Shown: piece by piece, positions 1-8,308 of the stretch
Numbering within the stretch: position 1 is the first letter of the stretch
Layout of the letters: every line of letters begins with the position of its first letter
NCBI GenBank assembly: GCA_963808615.1
Contig: CAWEGV010000012.1
Span: forward strand, 1,364,001 to 1,428,000
Source: Palsa-504 sp963808615
GTDB lineage: Bacteria > Actinomycetota > Actinomycetes > Streptosporangiales > Streptosporangiaceae
Length of the DNA stretch: 64,000 nt
Direction: 5' to 3'
Notes under the pieces: generated by a model
Seen by the model: the letters and a program-made list of their open reading frames with translations, nothing else
Database searches by the model: none
Told to the model about the DNA's origin: nothing
Program-made: the position numbers and the translations under genes

Positions 1-67
1 ACGCCGTGGGCGTGAAGCGCCGCTGCGTCGCGTCGACCTTCCTGATCGCCTTCTCGGCCGGATTCAT
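1..67 (-). CDS. YihY/BrkB-like membrane protein, N-terminal fragment cut by window edge
   Basis: Twenty-two codons are visible, starting at an ATG at 67 and running off the left edge. The peptide begins MNPAEKAIRKVDATQRRFTP, which resembles the N-terminus of actinobacterial YihY/virulence factor BrkB family membrane proteins. A GAGGTGGGG ribosome binding site lies just upstream. It follows xseB on the same strand, so it may be the last gene of that transcription unit. With so little protein visible the family call is tentative; the rest of the gene lies outside the window. Confidence 0.45.
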   Translation of the reverse strand, partial: MNPAEKAIRKVDATQRRFTPTA

Positions 68-138
68 GGGCCCCACCTCGCAATCGCCTGTCACTGCGGT
101 TGCCCAGCAAACGGGCACGCAAACAGGCGAGACAGAGG

Positions 139-393
139 TCAGAAGGGGGCGTCGTCCTCGGCCGCGGCCTGGTGGGAGTCGTCGTGCCCGGCCAGCGCGG
201 CGGCCAGCTTGGCCCGCGCGCCGTCCAGCCATTCCTCGCACACCGCGGCCAGACGCTCGCCACGTTCCCACAGCTCAAGCGACTGCTCGAGGGTCAGGCC
301 GCCCGCCTCGAGGCGCTTGACCACCGCGGCCAGCTTGTCCCTGGCCTGCTCGTACGACAGCGCCTCCTTGGGAGCCGCCTCTGGCTCGGTCAC
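139..393 (-). CDS. xseB: Exodeoxyribonuclease VII small subunit
   Basis: This 84-residue protein has the usual size and pattern of XseB: a helical core with LSYEQARDKLAAVVKRLEAG and LTLEQSLELWERGERLAA, followed by a short acidic tail. XseB binds several-fold to XseA to make exonuclease VII, which degrades single-stranded DNA to oligonucleotides in DNA repair and recombination. It follows xseA by 9 bp on the same strand, so the two are almost certainly co-transcribed and translationally linked. Confidence 0.92.
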   Translation of the reverse strand: MTEPEAAPKEALSYEQARDKLAAVVKRLEAGGLTLEQSLELWERGERLAAVCEEWLDGARAKLAAALAGHDDSHQAAAEDDAPF

Positions 394-402
394 GGCGTCA
401 CC

Positions 403-1620
403 CTATCCCTCGTCGGTGTCATCGCAGGCGCGCACGCTGAGCTGATCGGCCGCGAACCTGACGGTCAGCGTCTCGCCCGGGTCGACCTCGGCCGCGCTGC
501 GGACCACGCCGTCGTCGCGGTGCTGCACGATCGCGTAGCCTCGGCGCAGCGTCGAGGCGGGCGACAGCGCGAGCAGCCGGGCCCGGGTGTGCGCCACGTC
601 GTCGCCGGCCCGGGCCAGGCTGGCGTCCAGCGACGTCCTGGCCCGCTGCAGCAGGGCGTCCACCCGTTCGGCCTGGCGCTCGATCTCTCGCACCGGATCG
701 GCCAGCACCGGCCGTGACCTGATCGCCTCCAGCCAGGCCGTCTCGCGGACGAGCCAGCCGGTCAGGTACCGGCGCGCGCGGTCGCGCAGCTGAGCCACCA
801 GCGCGAGCTGCTCGCCGACGTCGGGGACCACCCGCTTGGCGGCGTCGGTCGGCGTGGACGCGCGCAGGTCGGCCACGTAGTCGAGCAGCGGGGTGTCCTG
901 CTCGTGACCGATCGCGCTCACCACCGGGGTCCGGCAGGCCGCGACGGCCCTGATCAGCCGCTCGTCGGAGAACGGGAGCAGGTCCTCGAGGGAGCCGCCG
1001 CCGCGGGCGATCACGATCACGTCCACCTCGGCGTCGGAGTCCAGGCGCCGCAGCGCGTCGATCACCTCTTCGGTCGCGTACGGTCCCTGCACCGCCGTCT
1101 CCTCGACCCGGAACCGGACGGCAGGCCAGCGCAGGCCGGCGTTCTGCAGGACGTCGCGCTCCGCCGCCGAGTCGCGTCCGCATATGAGGCCGATGACCCC
1201 AGGCAGGAATGGAAGCACGCGTTTCCGTTCGGCGGAAAAAAGACCCTCCGAGGCCAGCTGGCGGCGCAGCCGTTCCAGCCGGGCGAGCAGCTCGCCCACG
1301 CCCACCGCCCGGATCTCGAGCGCAGTCAGGGCGAACGAGCCCCGGTTGGCGTTGAAGTCCGGCCGGGCCCAGATCACCACCCTGGCCCCTTCGGCGGGCG
1401 GCGGCTGAGCGGCATCGAAGACCTGCCGGGTGCAGATGACCCGCACCGATACGGCCGCGACCGGGTCGCGCAGGGTCAGGAACACCGCGCTGCCGCGGAT
1501 GGCGCACTCGGCGATCTGGCCTTCCACCCAGACCCGGCCGAGCCGGCCGATCCACCCGCCGACCAGCGCCAGGACGGTGCGGACCGGAACGGGGGATTCG
1601 GCCGAGGTCTCAAGCGCCAC
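403..1620 (-). CDS. xseA: Exodeoxyribonuclease VII large subunit
   Basis: The 405-residue protein carries the XseA architecture: an N-terminal OB-fold (VWVEGQIAECAIRGSAVFLTL, about residues 30-110), then the nuclease domain with GLICGRDSAAERD and RGGGSLEDLLPFSDERL, then a long helical C-terminal region. It is the catalytic subunit of exonuclease VII. The GTG start overlaps the TAG stop of the upstream gene by one base (TAGTG), and xseB follows 9 bp downstream, giving a tight operon. The order matches mycobacteria (Rv1109c-xseA-xseB). Confidence 0.95.
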   Translation of the reverse strand: MALETSAESPVPVRTVLALVGGWIGRLGRVWVEGQIAECAIRGSAVFLTLRDPVAAVSVRVICTRQVFDAAQPPPAEGARVVIWARPDFNANRGSFALTALEIRAVGVGELLARLERLRRQLASEGLFSAERKRVLPFLPGVIGLICGRDSAAERDVLQNAGLRWPAVRFRVEETAVQGPYATEEVIDALRRLDSDAEVDVIVIARGGGSLEDLLPFSDERLIRAVAACRTPVVSAIGHEQDTPLLDYVADLRASTPTDAAKRVVPDVGEQLALVAQLRDRARRYLTGWLVRETAWLEAIRSRPVLADPVREIERQAERVDALLQRARTSLDASLARAGDDVAHTRARLLALSPASTLRRGYAIVQHRDDGVVRSAAEVDPGETLTVRFAADQLSVRACDDTDEG

Positions 1621-2303
1621 TAACCGTCGGCCTCCAGCTTGGCGATCCGGCGCTCGAACATGGTGATGACGTCGCCCCGCGCCGCGTGCGCCCTCTCGTA
1701 CTCGGCCATCTCCTTGACCTGCGCGGCGTCCAGGTTCCGCAGCCGGGCCCGCAGCGACGCGACGGACAGCTCGTCGTAGTTCGGCAGCGGGGCGGCCGCG
1801 TCCTCGGAGGCCGGAGCCTCAGCAGCCTCCTCAGCCTCAAAAGTCATCGGGACCTCAGCAGTCACCGGGACCTCAGCGGCCTGGGTTGCGCCGCCGGCAC
1901 CGGCTCCAGCGCCGTCGAGCAGCCGAACGTTCCCGGTCTTGTCCAGGTCCCTGGCCTCCGGAGCCTTCCCGGCCGGCGCTGCCTTCCCGGCCGGCGCTGC
2001 CTTCGCCGCCGGTGCCGCCTTCGCCGCTGGCGCTGCCTTCGCCGTCTCCGCGGCCGGCGCTGCCTTCGCGGCTGGCGCTGCCTTCGCGGCTGGCGCTGCC
2101 TTCGCCGCTGGCGCTGCCTTCGGCGGCTCCGCGACCGTCTCCTTACGCTCTGGCCCGCGAGCCTGCGGAACCTGCTGGCCCGGAGGTGTCTTGTTCATGA
2201 GCTTGTCCGTGAGCAGCAGCACCTGACCGATCCCGGCGAAAACACCTCGCAGCGCCTGCGCCGGAAGTTCCTTTACGCGTTCACTGACCTGCGGCACGCG
2301 CAT
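1620..2303 (-). CDS. Lipid-droplet-associated-type protein (Rv1109c-like) with KAAPAA repeats
   Basis: A 227-residue protein with three parts. Residues 1-40 (VSERVKELPAQALRGVFAGI and following) form an amphipathic helix. Residues about 55-115 are a lysine-alanine-proline repeat (KAAPAA/KAAPAG units) like those of heparin-binding or histone-H1-like tails. The conserved C-terminal motif LPNYDELSVASLRARLRNLD ends in a coiled segment. The termini and the position directly upstream of xseA match the mycobacterial Rv1109c family, annotated as lipid-droplet-associated. Start ATG 2303 has a GGGAGAG ribosome binding site. The basic repeat could bind nucleic acid or anionic lipid; that part is inference. 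Confidence 0.7.
   Translation of the reverse strand: MRVPQVSERVKELPAQALRGVFAGIGQVLLLTDKLMNKTPPGQQVPQARGPERKETVAEPPKAAPAAKAAPAAKAAPAAKAAPAAETAKAAPAAKAAPAAKAAPAGKAAPAGKAPEARDLDKTGNVRLLDGAGAGAGGATQAAEVPVTAEVPMTFEAEEAAEAPASEDAAAPLPNYDELSVASLRARLRNLDAAQVKEMAEYERAHAARGDVITMFERRIAKLEADG
1964..2120 (-). repeat. 18-bp tandem repeat encoding KAAPAA units
   Basis: Inside the Rv1109c-like gene there are about nine imperfect copies of an 18-bp unit (plus-strand core GGCGCTGCCTTCGCCGCT), interrupted once by an ETA codon triplet. The unit length is a multiple of three, so copy number can change without a frameshift; strains may differ in length here. Confidence 0.8.
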
Positions 2304-2607
2304 GTCACACTCTCTCCCTTTCAGAACGGGGACCTTCCAGCGCCCGGTCGGCCTTCCGGCACGACCGGGCGTGTGCTGTCAGCCAGCGCGTGATCCCTGC
2401 CGGGTAATCTTCGCGCCTTCTGCTCCGGCGGGCAACTTGTCGCGCTCGGTGAGAATCCGGCGCGCTGCGGCGGGCGAGGCCCCCCAGGCGATGATCCCCG
2501 AGCACCCGGGCCGGGCGCCGGTCCAACCTATGGCCCGGGCCGGCTACGGTTACGTCCGGTTTTATCCGTGTATGCCGGTGAGGCCGGCCGGAAAGGACGT
2601 ACTCGCG

Positions 2608-3149
2608 ATGAGCTGCCCGGGCCTTCACCACGCGAGCTGCAGCCGCGGTGGTTCCGCAGCCACCCTGGCCGTGACCGGAATAGTGGCCCTGGCCGCGTGG
2701 TGGGCCTTCGAGAATCCCGTGGCCGTCATCATGACGCTGGTCGTGAGCCTGGTTCTGTCGGTCGCCGTAGTGAGCCTGCTCGCCCGGGCCATGGCCAGGC
2801 GCGAGGCCCGGATGGGACGGAAACTGGCCGCCTGGCGCGAGGCCGAGTCTCCCGGACCCCGACGCGAACGCCGGGCGGTCGCCAGTGAGTGGCCCCGGCA
2901 CCTGCAAGGCCTTCCAGTCGCAGAAGAACTGGCTGCGGCCATCATCCGCCGGGCCATCAGCGGCCCGAGCGACCCCGCTCCGAGCGACGCCGTGGCCGCC
3001 CAGCCCGTCCCGGGCGACGCCGTGCCTGTCGACGCCGTGGCCGTCGGCGGCGGCCAGCACCTCCGCGCGCTTCCCGCCGGGACCAGTCATGAACCGGCAG
3101 CCTCCGCCCGCCATCCTGGACGCCCTGGCCAGCGTGCTAGCGTCGAATT
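2608..3149 (+). other. Possible small membrane protein upstream of ispH, 3' end unclear
   Basis: From ATG 2608 the frame encodes two adjacent hydrophobic helices (around VTGIVALAAWWAF and VIMTLVVSLVLSVAVVSLL) followed by a basic segment (ARREARMGRKLAAW) and a Pro/Ala-rich tail, a pattern not shared by the other frames. However this frame has no stop before 3798, deep inside ispH, so it either ends through an undetected frameshift or is not a gene. No family was recognised. The region from 2304 to 2607 holds only the divergent promoter of the upstream operon as far as can be seen. Confidence 0.3.
3138..3143 (+). promoter_or_regulatory. -10 box of a leaderless ispH promoter
   Basis: TAGCGT ends 6 nt before the ATG of ispH, which puts the expected transcription start at or next to the start codon. 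No Shine-Dalgarno sequence is present, which fits a leaderless mRNA. Confidence 0.5.
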
Positions 3150-4115
3150 ATGGCTAGCCCACACGTCCCCGAACAGCCCGCCCGACGACGGGTCCTGCTC
3201 GCCAAGCCACGCGGCTACTGCGCCGGCGTGGACCGGGCCGTACAGGCAGTCGAGCTGGCCCTGGACAAGTTCGGGCCGCCGGTCTACGTCCGCAGGCAGA
3301 TCGTGCACAACACCTACGTGGTCCGATCGCTGGAAAAGCGCGGTGCGATCTTCGTCACCGAGGTCGACGAGGTGCCGCCTGGCGCGGTGGTGGTGTTCTC
3401 CGCGCACGGCATCGCCCCGGAGGTCCGCCAGGACGCCGAGCGCCGGGGACTGCACGCGATCGACGCGACCTGCCCGCTGGTCACCAAGGTGCACAATGAG
3501 GCGCGCCGGTTCGCCGCCAGGGACTACGACATCCTGCTCGTCGGCCACGCCGGGCACGAGGAGGTCGTGGGCACCTCGGGCGAGGCCCCGGCGCGGATCC
3601 GGCTGGTCGACGGCGCGGACGGAGCGGCGAACGTCCAGGTGCGGGATCCGGCCAAGGTGGTCTGGCTCTCCCAGACGACCCTGTCGGTGGACGAGACCGC
3701 CGAGACGGTCAGCGCGCTGCGCGAGCGGTTCCCGGCCCTGCTCGACCCGCCCAGCGACGACATCTGCTACGCGACCCAGAACCGTCAGGCCGCGGTGAAG
3801 GTCATCGCCGCCCAGGCCAACGTGGTCATCGTGGTGGGCTCGCCCAACTCCTCCAACTCGGTCCGCCTGGTCGAGGTGGCCGAGGATCATGGTGCGTCCG
3901 CCGCTTACCTGGTCGACGACGCCGGCGAGGTCGACGAGCGCTGGTTCGACGGGGTGACGACGGTCGGCCTGACCAGCGGCGCCTCGGTGCCGGAGGAACT
4001 GGTGACCGCCGTGCTGGCCAGGCTCGCGGACTGCGGGTTCGGCGAGGTGGCCGAAGTCGAGGCGGTCCAGGAGGACATGACGTTCGCCCTGCCACGTGAG
4101 CTCAGGGCCCCGTGA
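3150..4115 (+). CDS. ispH: 4-hydroxy-3-methylbut-2-enyl diphosphate reductase
   Basis: The 321-residue protein is a full-length IspH/LytB, the last enzyme of the MEP isoprenoid pathway; it reduces HMBPP to IPP and DMAPP using a [4Fe-4S] cluster. Visible hallmarks are AKPRGYCAGVDRAV (first cluster cysteine), VRRQIVHNTYVV (substrate His), SAHGIAP, DATCPLVTKVH (second cysteine) and GSPNSSNSVRLVEVA. The third cysteine is DICYATQNRQ. No Shine-Dalgarno; a -10 box sits 6 nt upstream. Single gene on the plus strand within an otherwise minus-strand block, as in mycobacteria. Confidence 0.96.
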   Translation: MASPHVPEQPARRRVLLAKPRGYCAGVDRAVQAVELALDKFGPPVYVRRQIVHNTYVVRSLEKRGAIFVTEVDEVPPGAVVVFSAHGIAPEVRQDAERRGLHAIDATCPLVTKVHNEARRFAARDYDILLVGHAGHEEVVGTSGEAPARIRLVDGADGAANVQVRDPAKVVWLSQTTLSVDETAETVSALRERFPALLDPPSDDICYATQNRQAAVKVIAAQANVVIVVGSPNSSNSVRLVEVAEDHGASAAYLVDDAGEVDERWFDGVTTVGLTSGASVPEELVTAVLARLADCGFGEVAEVEAVQEDMTFALPRELRAP

Positions 4116-4148
4116 GCTCACGCCGTCCGGAGCCGCGCCAGGGCCGCG

Positions 4149-4592
4149 CTAGGGCTGCCCGGCGCTGAAGGGGCGGTATCCGCGGCCGACCGCGACCACG
4201 ATGGTGAGCGCCGTGCCGGTGAACAGCCAGGGAGCCATGGTCCCCAGCGTGACCAGGATTCTCTCGGCGGCGGCGAAGGTGCTCGGCGCGGTAATCAGCT
4301 CCGCGCACACCGACCCGGCCAGGAACAGCAGCGGCGGGCACACCACCAGGGCCCGCATGCCGCTGGTCCTGGTGTAGTAGGTGACCGCGCCGCACCCGCA
4401 GACGAACGCCGCGCCCGCCAGCGTCCCCCAGCCGGTCCAGGCCGCGATCAGCAGGATGGCGAAGCAGAACCCGAACAGTACCACGATCGCGCCGCGCCCG
4501 GTGAGCCGGAACGATGCCGCGGGTTCCAGGCGGGGCGGACGCTGGGCGGTCCGGTCCGGCGCCTTGGCGGGCGGGATTCGGGTCGCCGTCAT
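4149..4592 (-). CDS. DUF6542-type four-helix membrane protein
   Basis: A 147-residue protein with a cytoplasmic N-terminal stretch rich in Pro/Arg (1-30) and four hydrophobic segments (about 35-52, 55-72, 82-100 and 120-138). The pattern and the position beside rmuC, ispH and ychF match the actinobacterial DUF6542 family, whose role is unknown. Its ATG overlaps the TGA of rmuC (ATGA), so translation is coupled. It is convergent with ispH, only 33 bp apart. Confidence 0.7.
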   Translation of the reverse strand: MTATRIPPAKAPDRTAQRPPRLEPAASFRLTGRGAIVVLFGFCFAILLIAAWTGWGTLAGAAFVCGCGAVTYYTRTSGMRALVVCPPLLFLAGSVCAELITAPSTFAAAERILVTLGTMAPWLFTGTALTIVVAVGRGYRPFSAGQP

Positions 4593-5842
4593 CGGACCGC
4601 GCGCACCAGGCCGACGCTCGCCCCGGATGCCGCCTGCTCGAGCTCCGCAGGACCGCTGGCCACCAGTTCAGGGGCGGACAGCGCCCGGGCCGTCTCCGCC
4701 ACAGGCTCCGGCCCGGTCAGCTCCGCGTCGGTCACTCCGAGCTCGTTCAGCCGCCTGGCGCTAACCAGCACCCGGCTCTCCAGCGAGCCGACTGTCTGGT
4801 TGTAGGCGGACACGGCCTTGGTCAGCGCGCGGCCCAGCCCGTCCAGGTGCCTGCCGAGCCCGGACAGCCGGTCGTACAGCTCGCGGCCGAGGTCGAACAC
4901 GGCCCGGGCGTTGTCCGCCAGCGCCTCCTGCTGCCAGGCGTACTGGGCGGTGCGCAGCATCGTGATCAGCGTCGTCGGGGTGGCGATGTGGACCTTGCGG
5001 GCCAGGGCGTGCTCCAGCAGCGCGGGGTCGCGCTCGAGCGCCGGGGCCAGGAACGCCTCGCCCGGGATGAACAGGATCACGAACTCCGGCGACGGGGACA
5101 GCGCCGCCCAGTAGGCCTTGCCCGCCAGCCGGTCCACGTGGTCCCGCAGGTGCCGCGCGTGCGCGTCCATCCTGGCCGCGCGCACGTCCTCGTCGTCGGA
5201 TTCCGCCGCCTCCAGATACGCGGCCAGCGACACCTTGGAGTCCACGACGATGTTCTTGCCGCCCGCCAGCCGCACCACCATGTCCGGCCGCTGCGGGCCG
5301 TCCGCGGAACTCACCGCCACCTGCTCGGTGAAGTCGCAGCGCGCGCTCATCCCGGCCAGCTCCACCACCCGGCGCAGCTGCAGCTCGCCCCAGCGGCCCC
5401 TGGCCTCCGGCCGCCGCAGCGCGGTGACCAGCGCCTGGGTCTGGACTCGCAGCTCCTCGGAGGTCTGCCTGGCCAAGGCGACCTGGGTGGTCAGCTCGGC
5501 CTGCGACCTGGCCCTGGTCAGGTCCGAGTCGCGCAGCTGCTCCTCGACCCGGGCCAGGGTCTCCTTCAGCGGGCCGACCAGATGCTCGACCGCCGCGCGG
5601 CGGGTCTCGAGCTCGCTGGAGGCGTGCGCGTTCGCGGCCTGCAGCCGTCCCTCCGCCACCTCCAGGAACCGGGCGGTGCTGGCGTCGAGCGCCTGCGCGG
5701 ACAGCGCCTGGAAGCGGTCGGCCAGCTGGCCGTTCAGGTCCGTGGCCGCGGCCGCCAGCCGCCCCCGGGCGAACATGTACCCGAACGCCGCCCCGATGAC
5801 GATCCCGAGCAGCAGGCCGACCAGCAGCGAGATCCCGCTCAT
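4589..5842 (-). CDS. rmuC: DNA recombination protein RmuC
   Basis: RmuC family protein of about 417 residues. It starts with a membrane anchor (SGISLLVGLLLGIVIGAAFG), then a long coiled coil (about 40-130), then the conserved nuclease-like core with GRWGELQLRRVVELAGM, PDMVVRLAGGKNIVVDSKVS and EFVILFIPGEAFLAPAL. RmuC limits DNA inversions and is thought to act on DNA ends. The ATG at 5842 is preferred because it opens directly onto the anchor; a 15-codon extension to 5887 is open but has no ribosome binding site. Coupled to the downstream DUF6542 gene by ATGA. Confidence 0.9.
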   Translation of the reverse strand: MSGISLLVGLLLGIVIGAAFGYMFARGRLAAAATDLNGQLADRFQALSAQALDASTARFLEVAEGRLQAANAHASSELETRRAAVEHLVGPLKETLARVEEQLRDSDLTRARSQAELTTQVALARQTSEELRVQTQALVTALRRPEARGRWGELQLRRVVELAGMSARCDFTEQVAVSSADGPQRPDMVVRLAGGKNIVVDSKVSLAAYLEAAESDDEDVRAARMDAHARHLRDHVDRLAGKAYWAALSPSPEFVILFIPGEAFLAPALERDPALLEHALARKVHIATPTTLITMLRTAQYAWQQEALADNARAVFDLGRELYDRLSGLGRHLDGLGRALTKAVSAYNQTVGSLESRVLVSARRLNELGVTDAELTGPEPVAETARALSAPELVASGPAELEQAASGASVGLVRAVR

Positions 5843-6016
5843 ATGCAGCGATGATGTCACTCCGCGGGACAAACCTCCGGCCGCCACGCCGGCCGGCCGA
5901 ATGTCCTTTCCAGCCGGCCGCCGTAGCCGACGCCGCCGCCGAGACTCCGGCCTCCTTTCTTGATGCCGAACGGTCCGTGGTCCCAGCCCCTCTCACCTGC
6001 GTGTGAAAATAGGGCG

Positions 6017-7657
6017 ATGGCACAGGTGTCTACGGCCCGGTCCACGGCAGAGCTGCTGGCCGGCTACGTCCGCGCGGCCGGGGTACGGCACGTCTTCGGT
6101 TATCCCGGCGAATCCGTCATCGACTTCATGGAGGCGTCCCGCCAGCAAGGGCTGGAGCTGGTGTCGGCGGTGCGCGAGGCCACGGCCGCGTTCATGGCCG
6201 AGGCGGCGGCGATGACGACCGGCCGGCCCGGGGTCTGCCTGTCGACCCTCGGCCCCGGGTCGACGGCGGTGCTGAACGGCGTGGCCTCCGCCACCTTGGA
6301 CCGGGTGCCGGTGCTGGCCATTTCCGGCCAGATCGAGAGCTCCCGCGAGCAGGTCTTCACCCACCAGGTGGTCGATCACGGCCGCATGTTCGCGCCGGTC
6401 ACGAAGCTGGCGCTGCGCCTGGACCCGGCCTCGGCGTCCTCGGCGGACGCGGTCGCGCGCAAGGCGCTGCGCGCCTCGGTCGCCGAGCGTCCCGGCGCCG
6501 TCCACCTGACCGTGACCGCCGATGCCTGGCCGGCCCCGGCCGGAGACGATGAGGACGTGATCGCGGCCCCGCCGCTGGCTGCCGCCGCGGGCACGATCGA
6601 CGTCCACGCCGACGGCGACCCGCTGCGGGACCTGCGGGCCGCGCGCCGCCCGGTGATCCTGGCCGGCGCCGCCGCGGTCCGCTGCGCCGCGGGCCCTGAG
6701 CTGGCCCGGCTGGCCGAGCGAGCCGGGATACCGGTGGTGGTCTCGCCCATGGCCAAGGGCGTGCTCGCCGAGGACCACCCGTACTTCGCCGGCGTGCTCG
6801 ACATGGCCGGTCACCGCGTCCTGTGGGACCTGCTGTCCGGCGCCGACCTGATCCTGGCCGCCGGCTTCGACCCGGTGGAGCTGATCAGCCCCTGGTCGGT
6901 CCGCACGCCGGTGCTGCACGCCGACACCACGCCGAACACCGACCAGGTCTACGCCAGCCGGTGCGAGCTGGTCGGCCACGTGGCCGCGATCCTGGGCTGG
7001 ATCGCGGCCACGTGGACCGGCGAGCCCCGCTGGTCCGAGGCGGACGTGGCGGCGCACCGGGCCCGGCTGCGCGCGGCGTGGCAGGCGGGGCGGGCCGACA
7101 GCCGGCTCAACCCCTCGGACGTGGTCACGATCGCCCGGGAAGCCGCCCCGCCGGGGACGATCATGACCACCGACGTCGGCTCGCACAAGATCATGGCCTG
7201 CCAGGCCTGGCTGGCCCGTCGGCCGCGGTCGGTGCTGGTGACCAACGGGCTGTCGGCCATGGGGTTCGGCGTCCCAGCGGCGATCGCCGCCCGGCTCACC
7301 CGGCCGGACCAGCCGGTGATCGCCCTGGTCGGCGACGGCGGGTTCGCGATGACCGCCACCGAGCTGCGCATCGCCGCCGAGCTGGGCCTGCCGGTCACCG
7401 TGGTGGTGTTCGCCGACGGCAGCCTGAACCGGATCGAGCTGCGCCAGCAGCTGATGGGCTACCCGCCGGCCGGCACCCGGATGGGCGGTGCCGACCTGCC
7501 CGCGCTGGCCGAGGCGATGGGCTGCGACGGCGTGCGGGTGGACACCCCGGCCGCCCTGGACAAGGCCCTGGCCGACCTGGGCGAGCGGTCCGCGGGCGCC
7601 CGCCCGCTGGTCGTGGAGGCCCGCATCGACCCGGCCCAGTACGAGGCCCAGTTCTAA
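6017..7657 (+). CDS. Thiamine pyrophosphate-dependent enzyme, acetolactate synthase-like
   Basis: A 546-residue protein with the three-domain plan of the POX/AHAS family: N-terminal PYR domain with FGYPGESV and the cofactor-activating Glu in AVREATAAFMAEAA, a central Rossmann-like domain, and a C-terminal PP domain with VGDGGFAMT and, about 25 residues on, SLNR (Mg-TPP binding). It shares no neighbours with branched-chain amino acid genes, so it is probably not the housekeeping AHAS; substrate unknown. Start ATG 6017 is chosen because the family alignment begins at STAELLAGYV; an upstream ATG at 5960 is open. Divergent from rmuC. Confidence 0.85.
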   Translation: MAQVSTARSTAELLAGYVRAAGVRHVFGYPGESVIDFMEASRQQGLELVSAVREATAAFMAEAAAMTTGRPGVCLSTLGPGSTAVLNGVASATLDRVPVLAISGQIESSREQVFTHQVVDHGRMFAPVTKLALRLDPASASSADAVARKALRASVAERPGAVHLTVTADAWPAPAGDDEDVIAAPPLAAAAGTIDVHADGDPLRDLRAARRPVILAGAAAVRCAAGPELARLAERAGIPVVVSPMAKGVLAEDHPYFAGVLDMAGHRVLWDLLSGADLILAAGFDPVELISPWSVRTPVLHADTTPNTDQVYASRCELVGHVAAILGWIAATWTGEPRWSEADVAAHRARLRAAWQAGRADSRLNPSDVVTIAREAAPPGTIMTTDVGSHKIMACQAWLARRPRSVLVTNGLSAMGFGVPAAIAARLTRPDQPVIALVGDGGFAMTATELRIAAELGLPVTVVVFADGSLNRIELRQQLMGYPPAGTRMGGADLPALAEAMGCDGVRVDTPAALDKALADLGERSAGARPLVVEARIDPAQYEAQF

Positions 7658-7720
7658 GGGGATACGAGCTCAGCCGTCCGGTACGCCCGATCCTTCCGCA
7701 TCTGCCGGAGCAGGATCTGG

Positions 7721-8308
7721 TCACCAGATGAGAGGGACGAGACGCTTGTGCTGCGCGGCGTAGCCGCGGTACCTGTCGCCCAGCGTGGCCAGCAGCGCGC
7801 TCTCCTCGGCGTGGATGCGCCACAGGACGGCCGCCAGCGGCAGCACGACCATGGCCGCTACGGCCACCCAGTTCGCCGAGGCCAGGCCGGCCCCGGCGCA
7901 GGCCAGCAGCAGCCCGGTGTAGCTGGGATGGCGCAGCAGCCGGTAGGGGCCGGCGGCGATCACCGGCTGGTCGGCGCTGACCATGACCCTGCCGGTGAAG
8001 TACTCACCCAGCGTCTTGATCGACCACCCGCGCAGCACCAGCCCGCCCAGCAGGACCACCAGGCCGGCGGCGAAGGCGGCGGCGGCGGGCCGGACCGTGG
8101 CCGCCGGGACGACGGGCGGGGCCAGGTAGAGCATGACGCTCGCGGCGAGCACCACGGGCATGACGGCGAGCCTCCGGCCGCCTCCGCCGGCCCTGGTGGC
8201 ACCGGCCCGGGTGTTGCTGGCGTGGGCGAGTTCCATCATGCCCCAGGCCATCGTGACGATCAGGAGCAGCACACCGGCCAGGTGGCTGGTTTCGAAGTAG
8301 GGTTTCAT
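7721..8308 (-). CDS. Isoprenylcysteine/lipid methyltransferase-like membrane protein (ICMT family)
   Basis: A 195-residue integral membrane protein with about five helices and the ICMT/PEMT C-terminal signature: GWSIKTLGEYFTGRV, AGPYRLLRHPSYTGLLL and HAEESALLATLGDRYRGYA, which bind S-adenosylmethionine and form the active site. The true protein substrate is unknown in bacteria. The ATG at 8308 overlaps the TGA of the upstream TetR gene (ATGA), so the regulator and the enzyme are one coupled unit. The frame is open further upstream but only as a shadow of the regulator. Confidence 0.85.
   Translation of the reverse strand: MKPYFETSHLAGVLLLIVTMAWGMMELAHASNTRAGATRAGGGGRRLAVMPVVLAASVMLYLAPPVVPAATVRPAAAAFAAGLVVLLGGLVLRGWSIKTLGEYFTGRVMVSADQPVIAAGPYRLLRHPSYTGLLLACAGAGLASANWVAVAAMVVLPLAAVLWRIHAEESALLATLGDRYRGYAAQHKRLVPLIW

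Noticed and set aside
100..717. Long plus-strand frames over xseA/xseB, the dpp operon, sdhA and the S9 peptidase
   Set aside because: They are antisense shadows typical of high-GC DNA: Arg/Pro/Gly-rich, no motifs, no starts with promoters.
2302..3798. 498-codon plus-strand frame running through the ispH start
   Set aside because: The second half is a shadow of ispH. Only the membrane segments from 2608 look protein-like, so it is kept as a low-confidence entry.
7711..7729. ATCTGGT-C-ACCAGAT as a terminator between the TPP enzyme and the ICMT-like gene
   Set aside because: The stem is short, AT content is average and it overlaps the stop codon of the minus-strand gene; too weak to call.
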